From CAZKJL01 sp964611095 (GTDB lineage Bacteria; Patescibacteriota; Gracilibacteria; Peribacterales; Peribacteraceae), in assembly GCA_964611095.1 (NCBI GenBank), contig CAZSWJ010000001.1, forward strand, positions 1 to 64,000: a DNA stretch of 64,000 bases, given 5' to 3'. Below the pieces are notes generated by a model that had not been told where the DNA came from, did no database searches, and saw nothing but the letters and a program-made list of their open reading frames with translations. The stretch's first letter is position 1; every line of letters begins with the position of its first letter. This document shows, piece after piece, positions 41,067 through 50,599 of the stretch. Made by a program: the position numbers and the translations under genes.

Positions 41067-42023
41067 ATGGAACTCTTCACGACCATCAGAAACGGCACGA
41101 CACGGATGACGGACATCGCCCGCCGTCACCAGCTCCTCACGCTGACGATCGTGGCATTGCTTGCTGCCGCGGGCTCGGCACGGTTCCTCACGGGCCAATT
41201 GGTCCCGAGCAACACGAGCGTCACCGCGGGCACGTCGTCATCCAGGCCCGAAGACCTGCGCGTCTGCGACGACTCGGTGACGATTTTCAAGGACGACCGC
41301 ACGCTCGAAAAAGCGATGAAACGTTTGAAAGAACGCATGTCGGGCATCGTCGATGAACGCGAAAAATTCTTCCGCACGCCGTCGGAGTGGAAGTGCGGAC
41401 CGAACCAGGAGCCGTCGTTCCCGCAACTTGACCGACTCGCCGACGATCTTCCCGGTTGGCACTACCAATTCACGCCGTCGGGCCAACTCGATTCCCCCAT
41501 CGCCCTCAAGAAGCCCGTCACGTTCGACGCATTCTCGGCCGTCGCGCTCGAATTGCAACGTGAGTACGAGTGCAAGCTCACCAAGTTCCAGGACGGCGTG
41601 ATCGGCGAAGTGGGCGTGAACGAAGACGTCAGCGAGCCCACGCAGTTCTGCTGCCAGACGCAAGGCGGCGAAGACAGTTGCGTCGTGAAAACCCCCGAGA
41701 CCGTGTGTGCGGGTGCCGCCACGGAAGATCCGCAATGCGACGATCAATGCAAAGTCATCCTGTTCACGACCGATTTGACGACGCGTCCCGAGGTCTACCA
41801 CTTCGAACAAACCGTCGAACGCCAGCGCTCGCGCCTGGCCTTGGAGCGCACCCTCCAGACGCTGCGTTCGTTCGAGATGAACTACATCGTGGCGCGTCAG
41901 CTCATGTGTTACCAGCGCGCGTCCCTGGACCTGAAGAATGAGCTCAACCTGCTCGCCGACACCACGAGCTGCATTCCGAAAATCTGGAATGCCGTCACGT
42001 CCATCCACGATCCCAAGCAATGA
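41067..42023 (+). CDS. Exported or anchored Cys-rich protein, cluster gene 3 (318 aa)
   Basis: An N-terminal cytoplasmic stretch of about 18 residues precedes a hydrophobic helix (LLTLTIVALLAAAGSARFL), so it may stay anchored. Cysteines occur in RVCDDS, WKCGPNQ, YECKLT, FCCQTQGGEDSC, VCAGAATEDPQCDDQC and SCIPKIW. A long helix with basic and acidic heptads (VYHFEQTVERQRSRLALERT) is near the end. No family recognised. Starts MELF (41067) or MTDI (41106) are both possible; 5 nt follow the previous stop. Its stop overlaps the next start as ATGA. Confidence 0.72.
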   Translation: MELFTTIRNGTTRMTDIARRHQLLTLTIVALLAAAGSARFLTGQLVPSNTSVTAGTSSSRPEDLRVCDDSVTIFKDDRTLEKAMKRLKERMSGIVDEREKFFRTPSEWKCGPNQEPSFPQLDRLADDLPGWHYQFTPSGQLDSPIALKKPVTFDAFSAVALELQREYECKLTKFQDGVIGEVGVNEDVSEPTQFCCQTQGGEDSCVVKTPETVCAGAATEDPQCDDQCKVILFTTDLTTRPEVYHFEQTVERQRSRLALERTLQTLRSFEMNYIVARQLMCYQRASLDLKNELNLLADTTSCIPKIWNAVTSIHDPKQ

Positions 42024-43858
42024 AACGCGCCCTTCTCCTCATCGGCGTTCTTGCCGCGGCGCTTCCCGTCGGTGCGCTCGCGCAACAAGATCCGGGGATT
42101 TACGACATGTTCTACGGCGAGGCCGACAGTGCGAGGTTCAACGCCAAGCCGTCCGAAGATCTGTCCAAGTACCTCATCAAAGAGATGGAGCACTGGCAGA
42201 CGCGAGGCATTCAGCTGACGTCCGATGATCTTAAGTCCGCGATCAACGGAAACTTGTGGAACGGCGACGGCACGGGGCTGTGCCAGAACAAAGTCGACAT
42301 GTCGGGCAAAGCATTCGACTTCGTCGCCGGCGGCACGGACGGCGAAAGCTCGTGCATCGTGCTCCAGCAAAACATTCTCGGGCTCCTGCGCTTCGAGCAA
42401 TCCATCGATCAGCTCGGCAGCGACCTCATCAGCATCGCGAACGGCGCGGAGCTCGCCGTGGCCGATGAGCCGCATCGCCCCGTCGACATGGCACGCGTGG
42501 CCATGACGCTGCGCCGCGTGTGGATGGGCACGGGAGCCGCCGTCATTCCGTGGAACGGCGATGCCGATTCCGAAATCGGTGAACTGGAAAATCATTTGAA
42601 GTCCGCGGAGAGCAAGGAAAAAATCGTCATGCGATTCCGTCACGGGTACTTCCGCGATCAGCGTGAGCAAGATTCGCGCTTCGACGGCATCGGTGACGAG
42701 GTGAAAGAAGATCTTAGGAAAATCGCCGAGAAGCTGCAGATTTCGGGCGATCCGCTCATCGTCGGCATGTTCTCCGTGCCAAAGTTGAAAGTGCCGAATA
42801 TCGGTTTGTGGGCCCGTAAAGACGACATCGGTTTGATGTGGGTGTATCCGTCCAAAGTCACGCGCTTCACGTACGAGCCCGCCAAAACCGAGTATCCCAA
42901 ACTCGTGCAGAACGGCCAATATTTGGCCTACCCCTTCGCCTACGAAGGGTCGAATCCGCCGAGCGGTGCCGGGATCACATCGCCCGTCTGCAGCCGCATG
43001 ATGGGACGACAGGGTTACCTGTGTCGCACACTCCCGCCGCTCAGTGAAAATTGTTCGCGCACGGGGGACGACTCCGCGATTTCGCTCACGAAATGTTCGG
43101 AAGGAGAGGAGCAAACGGTGAGCGGGCCTTTGGTGTGTCCCGGCTTCGACAAGCTGTTCAAGGACACGGGTGTTCCGCTCGCCGACCCCAACAATCCCGG
43201 CCGTCTGAACCCCGCGCTGCAGCCCGCCGATACCCAAGTGCTGTGCAACCCGGAGACGCGCACGCTGTACCAGGACGACATCACGTCGCACGCGTGCTAC
43301 ATCGGCCACTGCCTGGTGCAATCCATGACCAAGGGCAACACGCTCATCCCGAACAGAAACACCGTCGTCTTGAACGAAGCCACGTCGCCCTACCTCGCGT
43401 GCCAGCGCATCGATCCGCAGGTCGGCATCTACACCGAAGTCGCCAAGGAAGGCCCGTATCCGCTGCCCGAATACTTGGGGCAGTTCCTGGTGCAAGACTT
43501 CGACCGACAGTACTGCGCCAGCAACGGCAACGCGCCCGAGTCGCTGCCGTCCTTGTGTCGCTTCCTCGACAACCAAACCGCCGCGCTTCCCGACTACGTG
43601 CCCCTGTTCCAGGCCATGGCAACGAGCGGCGAACAGAGCCGCACCGATCTGCGCCGCATCGCGGTGAACGAGATCGCATCGGCCATCGGCCAGCGCGTGG
43701 CGGTGGATCAATCCATCGAAGTGCAGCAGAAAATCTTTGCGCGCCTCGCGCACTTCGTGCAGCAGGTCGCCGATCTCGTCCTGGAACTCGACCGAGCTCC
43801 GGTCACGCAGACCGCGTGTCCATGGACCGGACCGTTTGAAACCGTCACGCCGTTTTAG
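42020..43858 (+). CDS. Exported Cys-rich protein, cluster gene 4 (612 aa)
   Basis: Signal peptide MKRALLLIGVLAAALPVGALA. Residues about 25-300 are helical with few cysteines; 300-480 is Cys-rich (VCSRMMGRQGYLCRTLP, NCSRTG, LTKCSEG, LVCPGFD, VLCNPET, HACYIGHCL, YLACQRID). The C-terminal helices include VQQKIFARLAHFVQQVADLV. HACYIGHCL echoes IPCYIGQCD of cluster gene 2, a possible shared motif (CYIGxC). No family recognised. It is coupled to gene 3 by a 4-nt overlap and to gene 5 by a 3-nt gap. Confidence 0.73.
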   Translation: MKRALLLIGVLAAALPVGALAQQDPGIYDMFYGEADSARFNAKPSEDLSKYLIKEMEHWQTRGIQLTSDDLKSAINGNLWNGDGTGLCQNKVDMSGKAFDFVAGGTDGESSCIVLQQNILGLLRFEQSIDQLGSDLISIANGAELAVADEPHRPVDMARVAMTLRRVWMGTGAAVIPWNGDADSEIGELENHLKSAESKEKIVMRFRHGYFRDQREQDSRFDGIGDEVKEDLRKIAEKLQISGDPLIVGMFSVPKLKVPNIGLWARKDDIGLMWVYPSKVTRFTYEPAKTEYPKLVQNGQYLAYPFAYEGSNPPSGAGITSPVCSRMMGRQGYLCRTLPPLSENCSRTGDDSAISLTKCSEGEEQTVSGPLVCPGFDKLFKDTGVPLADPNNPGRLNPALQPADTQVLCNPETRTLYQDDITSHACYIGHCLVQSMTKGNTLIPNRNTVVLNEATSPYLACQRIDPQVGIYTEVAKEGPYPLPEYLGQFLVQDFDRQYCASNGNAPESLPSLCRFLDNQTAALPDYVPLFQAMATSGEQSRTDLRRIAVNEIASAIGQRVAVDQSIEVQQKIFARLAHFVQQVADLVLELDRAPVTQTACPWTGPFETVTPF

Positions 43859-43861
43859 CTC

Positions 43862-45502
43862 ATGAAGAAATTTTTCCTCACCCTCGGCATTCTCCTGCTC
43901 CCGGCGACCGCCTCGGCGCAAGCGCTCTCGCCGTGGGTGCAGGGCGTCCTCGATCGTGCCGACGAAGGCATTTCCATGGCCGGAGGACTGGGTCCCGCCA
44001 TCTGTGACAACGAAACACTTCAGTCCGAAATCAGTGACAACCGTTCGTTGGCCCGCTCCATGCTCGACGCCACGACGCAGCTCGAACAAGAGTCGCAGCT
44101 GCTTGCCGAACGCACGACGTGTTTCGAGTACGATCGTGCGTTGCTGCGGCAAAAGCTCGTGCAGATTCAGAACGAAATGAACTCCGCCATCGACGCGTGT
44201 CTCATCAACAAGAACCGCATGCTGCGCGTGAACTACCAGTTCGTCGCCGAGGCGCTCCAGTCGCTGCTCCGCGGCGGCATCGACCCCACGGTCCGTGACG
44301 ATCGTCTGCAGTACAAATACGCGTTTCACGACAAAACTCTTCTCGACCAGCAAATCGATGAACAGATCGTGGAAAACTCCACGGCGCCGCTGTGTCCGTT
44401 CACCTCCGATTACGCGCCGCGTTCCGTGGCGTACATTCCGACGGGCGTCGGCAATGCGGCAGCGGCCGGCGATGCGTCGTTTGACGTGCGGAGCTTCGGC
44501 TGCGACGTGACCACACTCGGCCGGATCGACATCGCGCCCGTGGACGCGGAGGCCGCCGTGTTCCGCGATTTCCTGGGCCAAACGCAGGAGTTCGCGCTCA
44601 CCGTCTACAACACCGTCAGCCAGGCCGTGCGCAACATCGATGACACCATCGGCATCATCACCGGCATCAAGAAGCCTCGTCCCGATGCCAGGCCCGGCAG
44701 CATTCCGCCGCACGAAACGGTGAGCGGATGCCTAAAGCCCCTCTCCCCCGACCTCAGCTCCATCGATGCCCAGGGCCTGGAGGACCTGCTCGCCGCATAC
44801 CCGAACTTTTTCGGCCCCGAAAACCTGCGCAACGACGGCAACGGCGGCACGACCTACGATCCCAAACAAGGAGAAACGTTGCCCACGGGACTCCTCTTCC
44901 AGGCCAGCTTCGACCGCTTCGGCGTCACGCCGGCGTCGTACGCGCTCGTCCGCTCGTTCGTGGACCGTCGCGAAGCCCTGGGTTACGACAGACCGCTTCC
45001 GGGAGGCATGCAGTCGCCGAACAATGAAAACACGGTGGACACCACGTTCTTCACCGGCGTCATCAACCCTGTGTTGCTCCAGAACGAACTTCGGAACATT
45101 TCGTCCAACATCGAACGCGAGACGGGCATTTTGGATGCCATCAACCGCGACGCGGCCCAGCGACTCAAAGATGCGTCCATGCCGTTGGAGCAAGCCGTGC
45201 AGAACTTGGTGTACGTCACCGACGATTTCCTGCCCAAGAAGTACGTGCCGCAGCTGACGTTCTTCATGGCCCGTTCGTGCGTCGACGGCTTCTGCCAAGA
45301 CACGCTCAAGAACGTCGCGCAGCGCATTCTGAATCCATACTGCCACCCGTACGTCTCGGGCAAATACATGGATGAAAAAGCGGCCGACAAATGCTTCTGC
45401 ACGCCCGAATTCGAGAACGAGGATTACTGCAAAGGTCAGGTCGATACGAGTGACCAACCCGAGGAGGAGTTGCAGTGCGGCGAGAAGTTCCAGCAACAGT
45501 AA
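43862..45502 (+). CDS. Exported Cys-rich coiled-coil protein, cluster gene 5 (546 aa)
   Basis: Signal peptide MKKFFLTLGILLLPATASA. A helical segment (about 55-140) has heptad character (ATTQLEQESQLLAERTTCFE, RALLRQKLVQIQNEMNSAID). The C-terminal region has SCVDGFCQDTL, YCHPYVSG, KCFCTPEFENEDYCKG and ends ELQCGEKFQQQ. No transmembrane segment besides the signal and no family recognised. The same plan (signal, long helices, paired cysteines) recurs across the cluster. dnaE starts 45 nt downstream. Confidence 0.73.
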   Translation: MKKFFLTLGILLLPATASAQALSPWVQGVLDRADEGISMAGGLGPAICDNETLQSEISDNRSLARSMLDATTQLEQESQLLAERTTCFEYDRALLRQKLVQIQNEMNSAIDACLINKNRMLRVNYQFVAEALQSLLRGGIDPTVRDDRLQYKYAFHDKTLLDQQIDEQIVENSTAPLCPFTSDYAPRSVAYIPTGVGNAAAAGDASFDVRSFGCDVTTLGRIDIAPVDAEAAVFRDFLGQTQEFALTVYNTVSQAVRNIDDTIGIITGIKKPRPDARPGSIPPHETVSGCLKPLSPDLSSIDAQGLEDLLAAYPNFFGPENLRNDGNGGTTYDPKQGETLPTGLLFQASFDRFGVTPASYALVRSFVDRREALGYDRPLPGGMQSPNNENTVDTTFFTGVINPVLLQNELRNISSNIERETGILDAINRDAAQRLKDASMPLEQAVQNLVYVTDDFLPKKYVPQLTFFMARSCVDGFCQDTLKNVAQRILNPYCHPYVSGKYMDEKAADKCFCTPEFENEDYCKGQVDTSDQPEEELQCGEKFQQQ

Positions 45503-45547
45503 AAGAGACCCTGTTTCCGGCGTTCTTTCGGTGTTACCTTGGCATCG

Positions 45548-48500
45548 ATGAAGCCCTCCGATTTCGTCCATCTGCACTGCCACAGCACGTTCTCGCTGCT
45601 GGAGGGTCTGCCGAGCCCGGAAGAAATCGTGCTCCGCGCCAAAGAACTCGGCCAAACGGCCGTGGGACTTGCCGACAAGGGTTACACGTACGGACTCATC
45701 GACTTCTACAAATCCGCAAAGAGCGCGGGTCTTTCGCCGATCTTGGGCCTGGAAACGTACGTCGCCGCGCGCACGCGCCACGACAAAGAAAGTTCGTCCG
45801 ATACGCGCCGGTATCCGCTCGTGCTTTTGGCATCGAACGAAGAGGGATATTTGAACCTTTTGGAACTCGCCACGCGCGCCGCACTCGAGGGCATGTACTA
45901 CAAGCCGCGCGTCGACGCCGAGCTGCTCAAGAAATTCGGAAAAGGACTCATCGCGCTCACCGGTCCCATCGGCGGCGCCATTCCGCAGGCGGCCATGGCC
46001 GAGGACTTCGAGCGCGTGAAGCTCCTCACGGAACAGTACCGTTCGTTCTTCGGATCCGAAAATTTGTACTTCGAACTGAACGATCTCCCCAACGTCCCCG
46101 GCCAAGCCGAGGTGAACCAACAGCTCATCCGTTTTGGAAAAGAGCTCGGTGTGCCCGTCGTGGCCACCTGCAACAGTCACTACTGTCGCGCCGAAGATGC
46201 CGAGGCCCACGACGTGCTCCTCTGCATTCAGAAGAACGCCAACGTCGGCGACAGCAGCCGTTTCTCCATGCGCGACAGCGACTTCTCCATGCGCCCGTTC
46301 GACGAGATGGAGAAGGCATTCGCACACGTCCCCGAGGCGCTCGAGAACACGCGCGTCATCGCCGATCGTTGCAAGCTGAAGATTCCGTTCGGTGAGTACC
46401 GCATCCCGAAGTTTCCCGTCGCCGCGGGACAAACCGAAGAATCGCTCCTCAAGGAGCAGTGTGAAGCGGGCCTGCAGAAGCGCTACGGCGCTCAAATAAA
46501 AGGAGACCCCGCGCGCGAGAAAGTCATCCGTGACCGCCTGGAGTACGAACTCGGCGTCATCAAGACCATGGGCTTCTCGGGCTACTTCCTCATCGTCGCC
46601 GACTTCGTGCAGGAGGCCAAGCGCCGCGGCATCACCGTGGGTCCGGGCCGCGGGTCTGCAGCCGGTTCCATCGTGAGTTACGTGCTCGATGTCACCACGC
46701 TGGACCCGCTCGAATACGGCCTTCTCTTCGAGCGATTCCTCAACCCCGAACGCATCTCCATGCCGGATATCGATATCGACTTCGCCGATACGCGCCGCGA
46801 CGAAGTGCTGGAGTACGTTCGCCAGAAGTACGGTGCCGACCGCGTCATCCAGATCTGCACCTTCGGAACGCTGGCCGCTCGTGCCGCCGTGAAAGACGTC
46901 GGCCGCGCCTACGGCGTGTCGTTCGCCGAAATGAACGCGCTCGCCAAGGTGATTTCCGATCGCCCCGGTACGACGCTCGACGAAGCGCTGGCGACGGATG
47001 AACTCAAGGCCGCCATCGAATCCAACGACACGTACAAGAAAATTCTGGAAGTCGCGCTCAAGCTCGAAGGCAAAGCGCGCCACGTCTCGGTCCACGCGTG
47101 CGGAGTCGTCATCACGCCCGAACCCGCGGTGAAGTACACGGCGCTCCAGCGCGCTCCCAAGGATGAAGACACCATCATCACGCAGTTCGATGCCAAGCCG
47201 CTCGAGGCTCTGGGACTGCTGAAAATGGACTTCCTGGGCCTCAAGAACCTCACGATCATCCAGACGGCGCTCCTCATCATCGAGCGCATGCACAACGTGA
47301 AGATCGACATGAGCACGATTCCGATGAACGACAAAAAAACGTTCGAGCTTCTGTCGCGAGGCGAGACGACGGGCGTGTTCCAGCTCGAATCCCCGGGCAT
47401 GCGCCGGTATCTCAAACAACTCAAGCCCACGAAATTCGATGACATCACGGCCATGGTGTCTCTGTATCGCCCGGGTCCCATGGATAAAATTCCGGACTAC
47501 ATCAAATGCAAGCACGGTCTCAAAGAAGTCACGTATTTGCACCCCGATCTCAAGCCGATTCTGGAGCCGACGTACGGCGTGGGCATCTACCAGGAGCAAA
47601 TCTTGGAAATGGCCCGCGTGTTCGCCGGATTCTCGCTCGGAGAAGCCGACTTGCTGCGCCGCGCCATCGGCAAAAAGATCAAGAAAGAGCTCGATGCCCA
47701 GCGCGAGAAGTTCATCAAGGGCGCCGTGTCGCGCGGATACACCGAGAAACTCGCAACGACCCTCTTCGACGACGTCATCACGCCGTTCGCCGGCTACGGT
47801 TTCAACAAATCGCACGGAGCCTGTTACGCCCGCATCGCCTACGAGACCGCGTATCTCAAGGCGCTCTATCCTACGGAGTTCATGGCGGCTCTCCTGAGCA
47901 GCGAGGAGGGCGATACCGATCGCATCTCCATCGAGATCGAAGAAGCGCGTGCCATGGGCCTCAAGGTGCTTCCTCCGGACATCAACGAGTCACTCGCGAA
48001 CTTCACGTCGCTCGCCGGCGGCAACATTCGCTTCGGTTTGCTCGGCGTCAAAGGCGTCGGCGAAAGTTCCATCCGCCAGATCATCGAACTCCGCGAAAAA
48101 GAAGGAAAATTCACATCCGTGGAAGACTTTGCGTCGCGCGTGCCCGCCAAGCTCCTCAATAAAAAACTCCTCGAATCGCTCGCCAAGTCGGGCGCCTTGG
48201 ACTGCTTCGGCGAACGCGGCGTCCTCGTGGCGCAGTTCGACAAGATCGCCGAGTACAGCAAGTCGGCCGGCGACGTTGGCGCGTCGCAGACCGACATGTT
48301 CGAGTCTCTCGGCAGGGACAGTGCAGGATCGAAGATCGAATTCGATCCACAGGATCCCGCGTCGGGATACAAAAAACTGCAGTGGGAAAAAGAGACCTTG
48401 GGTCTCTATGTTTCCAGTCATCCCCTTGCCGGTCTCCGCAAGTACATCAGCAAAAAGGCGCGTCTCATCGACAGTCTTTCGGGCGACGACACGGGCCGAA

Positions 48501-49261
48501 AAATCACCGTGGCTGGCATCGTGGAACAATCCAAAGTCCTGCATACCAAGAAGGGGGAGAGCATGGCCATCGTCACCATCGAAGATCCCACCGGAAAAAT
48601 GGAAGTGATGTTCTTCCCGCGCACGTACGCGCAATTCAAAGAGACGATCGAGAAGCCCGACTCCATCCTCGTCATGGCGGGCACGCTCGACCAGCGCATG
48701 GGACTTCCCCAGCTCAAGGCCGAGGCCGTGAAACGCGTGTCGCTCGAGACGATGGTGGATCGCGCCAAGGCCGACGGCATGTTCAACGAGGAGGAAGCCC
48801 GCGACTGGCGCGGAACCGCTCGCAAAGAAGTCGAAGAGACGGTGGAAGTGGTCACGGAAGACGGCGATATCGTCGCCGAGCGCATCAAAACCGCAGCTCC
48901 TGCCGATGTCACTCTTGCCGCGGAGCCCAAGGTGCTCGGGCCGCTCGCGGAGTGGATCGGCAAGGGCATGCCCGTTGCGGAACCGCTGACCAAGCTGCAT
49001 CTCACGGAGTATTCGGTGAGCGATGACGAAAAGCCCGCCGCACCGCCGGCGATTTCCATTCACACCATCGCCTTGCCCGCTCGCGCGCCCAAACAATTGC
49101 TCCTGGAGATCAAAACCATCTTCGAGACGTTCCCCGGTCGCGAAAAAGTGCAGCTGCAGATCGGAGAAAAAACCGTCCCCGTCGGCATGACGATCACGAT
49201 GTCACCGCTTTTGGAAAAGCGCGTGGAAGAAGCCGTCAAAAAATACCCGGCGGAAAAGTAG
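45548..49261 (+). CDS. dnaE: DNA polymerase III alpha subunit
   Basis: DnaE (1237 aa), the replicative polymerase. N-terminal PHP domain (FVHLHCHSTFSLLEGL). Catalytic aspartates in PDIDIDFAD (about residues 408-416), with GPGRGSAAGSIVSY before them and FAGYGFNKSHGACYARIAY later. HhH region, then an OB domain (ITVAGIVEQSKVL, MAIVTIEDPTGKMEVMFF). The C-terminal extension after about residue 1090 is variable and may hold the tau- or beta-binding part; it shows no proofreading exonuclease. No intein. The start at 45548 follows a TTACCT box by 8 nt and leaves 45 nt after the exported cluster. Confidence 0.97.
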   Translation: MKPSDFVHLHCHSTFSLLEGLPSPEEIVLRAKELGQTAVGLADKGYTYGLIDFYKSAKSAGLSPILGLETYVAARTRHDKESSSDTRRYPLVLLASNEEGYLNLLELATRAALEGMYYKPRVDAELLKKFGKGLIALTGPIGGAIPQAAMAEDFERVKLLTEQYRSFFGSENLYFELNDLPNVPGQAEVNQQLIRFGKELGVPVVATCNSHYCRAEDAEAHDVLLCIQKNANVGDSSRFSMRDSDFSMRPFDEMEKAFAHVPEALENTRVIADRCKLKIPFGEYRIPKFPVAAGQTEESLLKEQCEAGLQKRYGAQIKGDPAREKVIRDRLEYELGVIKTMGFSGYFLIVADFVQEAKRRGITVGPGRGSAAGSIVSYVLDVTTLDPLEYGLLFERFLNPERISMPDIDIDFADTRRDEVLEYVRQKYGADRVIQICTFGTLAARAAVKDVGRAYGVSFAEMNALAKVISDRPGTTLDEALATDELKAAIESNDTYKKILEVALKLEGKARHVSVHACGVVITPEPAVKYTALQRAPKDEDTIITQFDAKPLEALGLLKMDFLGLKNLTIIQTALLIIERMHNVKIDMSTIPMNDKKTFELLSRGETTGVFQLESPGMRRYLKQLKPTKFDDITAMVSLYRPGPMDKIPDYIKCKHGLKEVTYLHPDLKPILEPTYGVGIYQEQILEMARVFAGFSLGEADLLRRAIGKKIKKELDAQREKFIKGAVSRGYTEKLATTLFDDVITPFAGYGFNKSHGACYARIAYETAYLKALYPTEFMAALLSSEEGDTDRISIEIEEARAMGLKVLPPDINESLANFTSLAGGNIRFGLLGVKGVGESSIRQIIELREKEGKFTSVEDFASRVPAKLLNKKLLESLAKSGALDCFGERGVLVAQFDKIAEYSKSAGDVGASQTDMFESLGRDSAGSKIEFDPQDPASGYKKLQWEKETLGLYVSSHPLAGLRKYISKKARLIDSLSGDDTGRKITVAGIVEQSKVLHTKKGESMAIVTIEDPTGKMEVMFFPRTYAQFKETIEKPDSILVMAGTLDQRMGLPQLKAEAVKRVSLETMVDRAKADGMFNEEEARDWRGTARKEVEETVEVVTEDGDIVAERIKTAAPADVTLAAEPKVLGPLAEWIGKGMPVAEPLTKLHLTEYSVSDDEKPAAPPAISIHTIALPARAPKQLLLEIKTIFETFPGREKVQLQIGEKTVPVGMTITMSPLLEKRVEEAVKKYPAEK

Positions 49262-49365
49262 TAAGGGATAAGTAGTAAAGTAGTACGTAGTAAGTAGTAA
49301 GGGGATACCACATTCATATTGCATGCCACGTATCCCGTACTACATGCTACTTACTACTTAATCGC
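49262..49365. repeat. TAGTAG inverted-repeat hairpin between dnaE and the Sua5/YrdC gene
   Basis: The left half repeats AAGTAGTA units and ends GGGGATAC; the right half (from about 49330) starts GTATCCC and runs through TACTAC and TACTTACTACTTA. The two sides are imperfect reverse complements over about 30 nt, so a long hairpin is likely, perhaps ending dnaE transcription. The unit (TAGTAGTAAG) differs from the GCGGGTAG family. Confidence 0.75.
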
Positions 49366-49368
49366 TTG

Positions 49369-49998
49369 ATGCACATCCTCCCCGCCACCACCCATTCGCT
49401 CTCCTACGCAGTCGCCGTTCTTCGTGCGGGCGGAGTCGTGGCTCACCCCACCGAGACGTGTTACGGACTCGCGTGCGATCTCAAAAATCCCGCGGCGCTC
49501 AAGAAACTGTTCGATATCAAAGCGCGTCCGTACGAGCAGCCCGTGAGCGCACTGTTTTCGTCGGTCGATACCGCGAAAGCGTACGTCGAACTTTCTTCGC
49601 GAGCCCTGGAATTGGCCGAAAGGCACCTTCCCGGTCCGCTCACGATCGTCGCACCCATCAAGAAAGATGCCCCCGTCATTTTCGTCACGGTGTCCGATCT
49701 ACCCGCTACTCGCCAACCGCCACCCGCCAGCGTGGGCGTTCGCATCTCGTCGCATCCGTTCGCACAGGCTCTCGCCGAAAGCTTCGGCTCGCCCATCGCC
49801 ACGACGTCGGCGAATCTGCACGGCAAACCGAATCCGTATTCGTCGTCCGACATCGCGGAACAACTCAAGGATCACTCACCGGTGCCCGACCTTATTCTTG
49901 ATGGCGGTACTTTGCCCGAAGCTCCTCCGTCGACGGTTGTCTCCGTTTCGGGACCAGATCTTCGCGTGCTTCGTCAGGGCGATCTAAAAATTCTTTGA
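49369..49998 (+). CDS. Sua5/YciO/YrdC family L-threonylcarbamoyladenylate synthase
   Basis: 209 aa. The enzyme makes threonylcarbamoyl-AMP for the t6A37 modification of ANN-decoding tRNAs. VVAHPTETCYGLACDLKNP, LFDIKARPYEQPVSALF, LPGPLTIVAPIKKD and ATTSANLHGKPNP are diagnostic. There is no C-terminal Sua5 domain, so it is of the short YrdC form. The segment DLPATRQPPPASVGVR is encoded by a GCGGGTAG-family repeat (49699-49731), next to the otherwise conserved VGVRIxxHP region. ATG 49369 is preferred over TTG 49366. Confidence 0.93.
   Translation: MHILPATTHSLSYAVAVLRAGGVVAHPTETCYGLACDLKNPAALKKLFDIKARPYEQPVSALFSSVDTAKAYVELSSRALELAERHLPGPLTIVAPIKKDAPVIFVTVSDLPATRQPPPASVGVRISSHPFAQALAESFGSPIATTSANLHGKPNPYSSSDIAEQLKDHSPVPDLILDGGTLPEAPPSTVVSVSGPDLRVLRQGDLKIL
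49699..49731 (-). repeat. GCGGGTAG-family repeat inside the Sua5/YrdC gene
   Basis: Diverged units CTACCCG, CTACTCG, CCAACCG and CCACCCG in tandem on the plus strand, like the right arms of the intergenic elements. It is translated in frame; only one arm is present. Confidence 0.7.
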
Positions 49999-50599
49999 AA
50001 TCCACCGCTTCGGTTTTTCCGCCCAGTCGCTGCACTTCTTCGGCGAGTTCCACATTCTGCTGACGCAAGAATTCGATATAGATGCGCTGCGCATCGAGGG
50101 CTTCCTTCTGTTCATCAATCGAATTACGCAAGTCCTGCATGCTGTTTGGGGTCGCGCTGATGGAAGGGTTCGTCGATCCTTGCCTATCCTTCGGGCCGAC
50201 TCGGTAATCTTTCGGACTCAGTTTTTCCAGAATTTTTTCATGGAACAGGCCCGCGATGGCGAGAACTGCGATCGCCGTGATGGCGACGATCCGCGTGCTG
50301 TTCTTTTTCTCGCGTTCCTGCGTCGCTTGCGCCGTCATCGCATCGTGATCGAGGTACAGGGGACGAGGCAAGAACTCCGCCTCGGGATTGGTGCGACCTT
50401 CTTTTCTGGCGTCGGCAAAATACTGTTCCAGCCGATTCGTAGGCTTCCATTTGTCGGCGCCGGAGGGTCCGAAAAGTCCCATAGCGCGGCAGAGTACCTG
50501 AATGGCGCCAAGGATCAAGAAAACGGCGGTATAAAGCCCTTGGAACCATTTCGCGAAGCCTCGGAACGCTGTATCCTGATCGCCAATGTATTGCCCCAA
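49892..50599 (-). CDS. Hypothetical membrane coiled-coil protein; start uncertain
   Basis: About 235 aa if translation starts at TTG 50599; the frame is open to 50734, which would overlap nrdR heavily. Two hydrophobic segments (WFQGLYTAVFLILGAIQVL and IVAITAIAVLAIAGLFHEKI) surround a cytoplasmic or exported loop. A C-terminal helical region (DLRNSIDEQKEALDAQRIYI, FLRQQNVELAEEVQRLG) looks like a coiled coil. Its 3' end overlaps the convergent Sua5/YrdC gene by 107 nt, the longest overlap here. No family recognised. Confidence 0.6.
   Translation of the reverse strand: MGQYIGDQDTAFRGFAKWFQGLYTAVFLILGAIQVLCRAMGLFGPSGADKWKPTNRLEQYFADARKEGRTNPEAEFLPRPLYLDHDAMTAQATQEREKKNSTRIVAITAIAVLAIAGLFHEKILEKLSPKDYRVGPKDRQGSTNPSISATPNSMQDLRNSIDEQKEALDAQRIYIEFLRQQNVELAEEVQRLGGKTEAVDFKEFLDRPDEAREDLVPKRRQPSTEELRAKYRHQE

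Noticed and set aside
41909..47815. Two very long minus-strand frames (934 and 1027 codons) opposite the exported cluster and dnaE
   Set aside because: They overlap each other and run opposite to dnaE, whose motifs are unambiguous. No start signals or domains.
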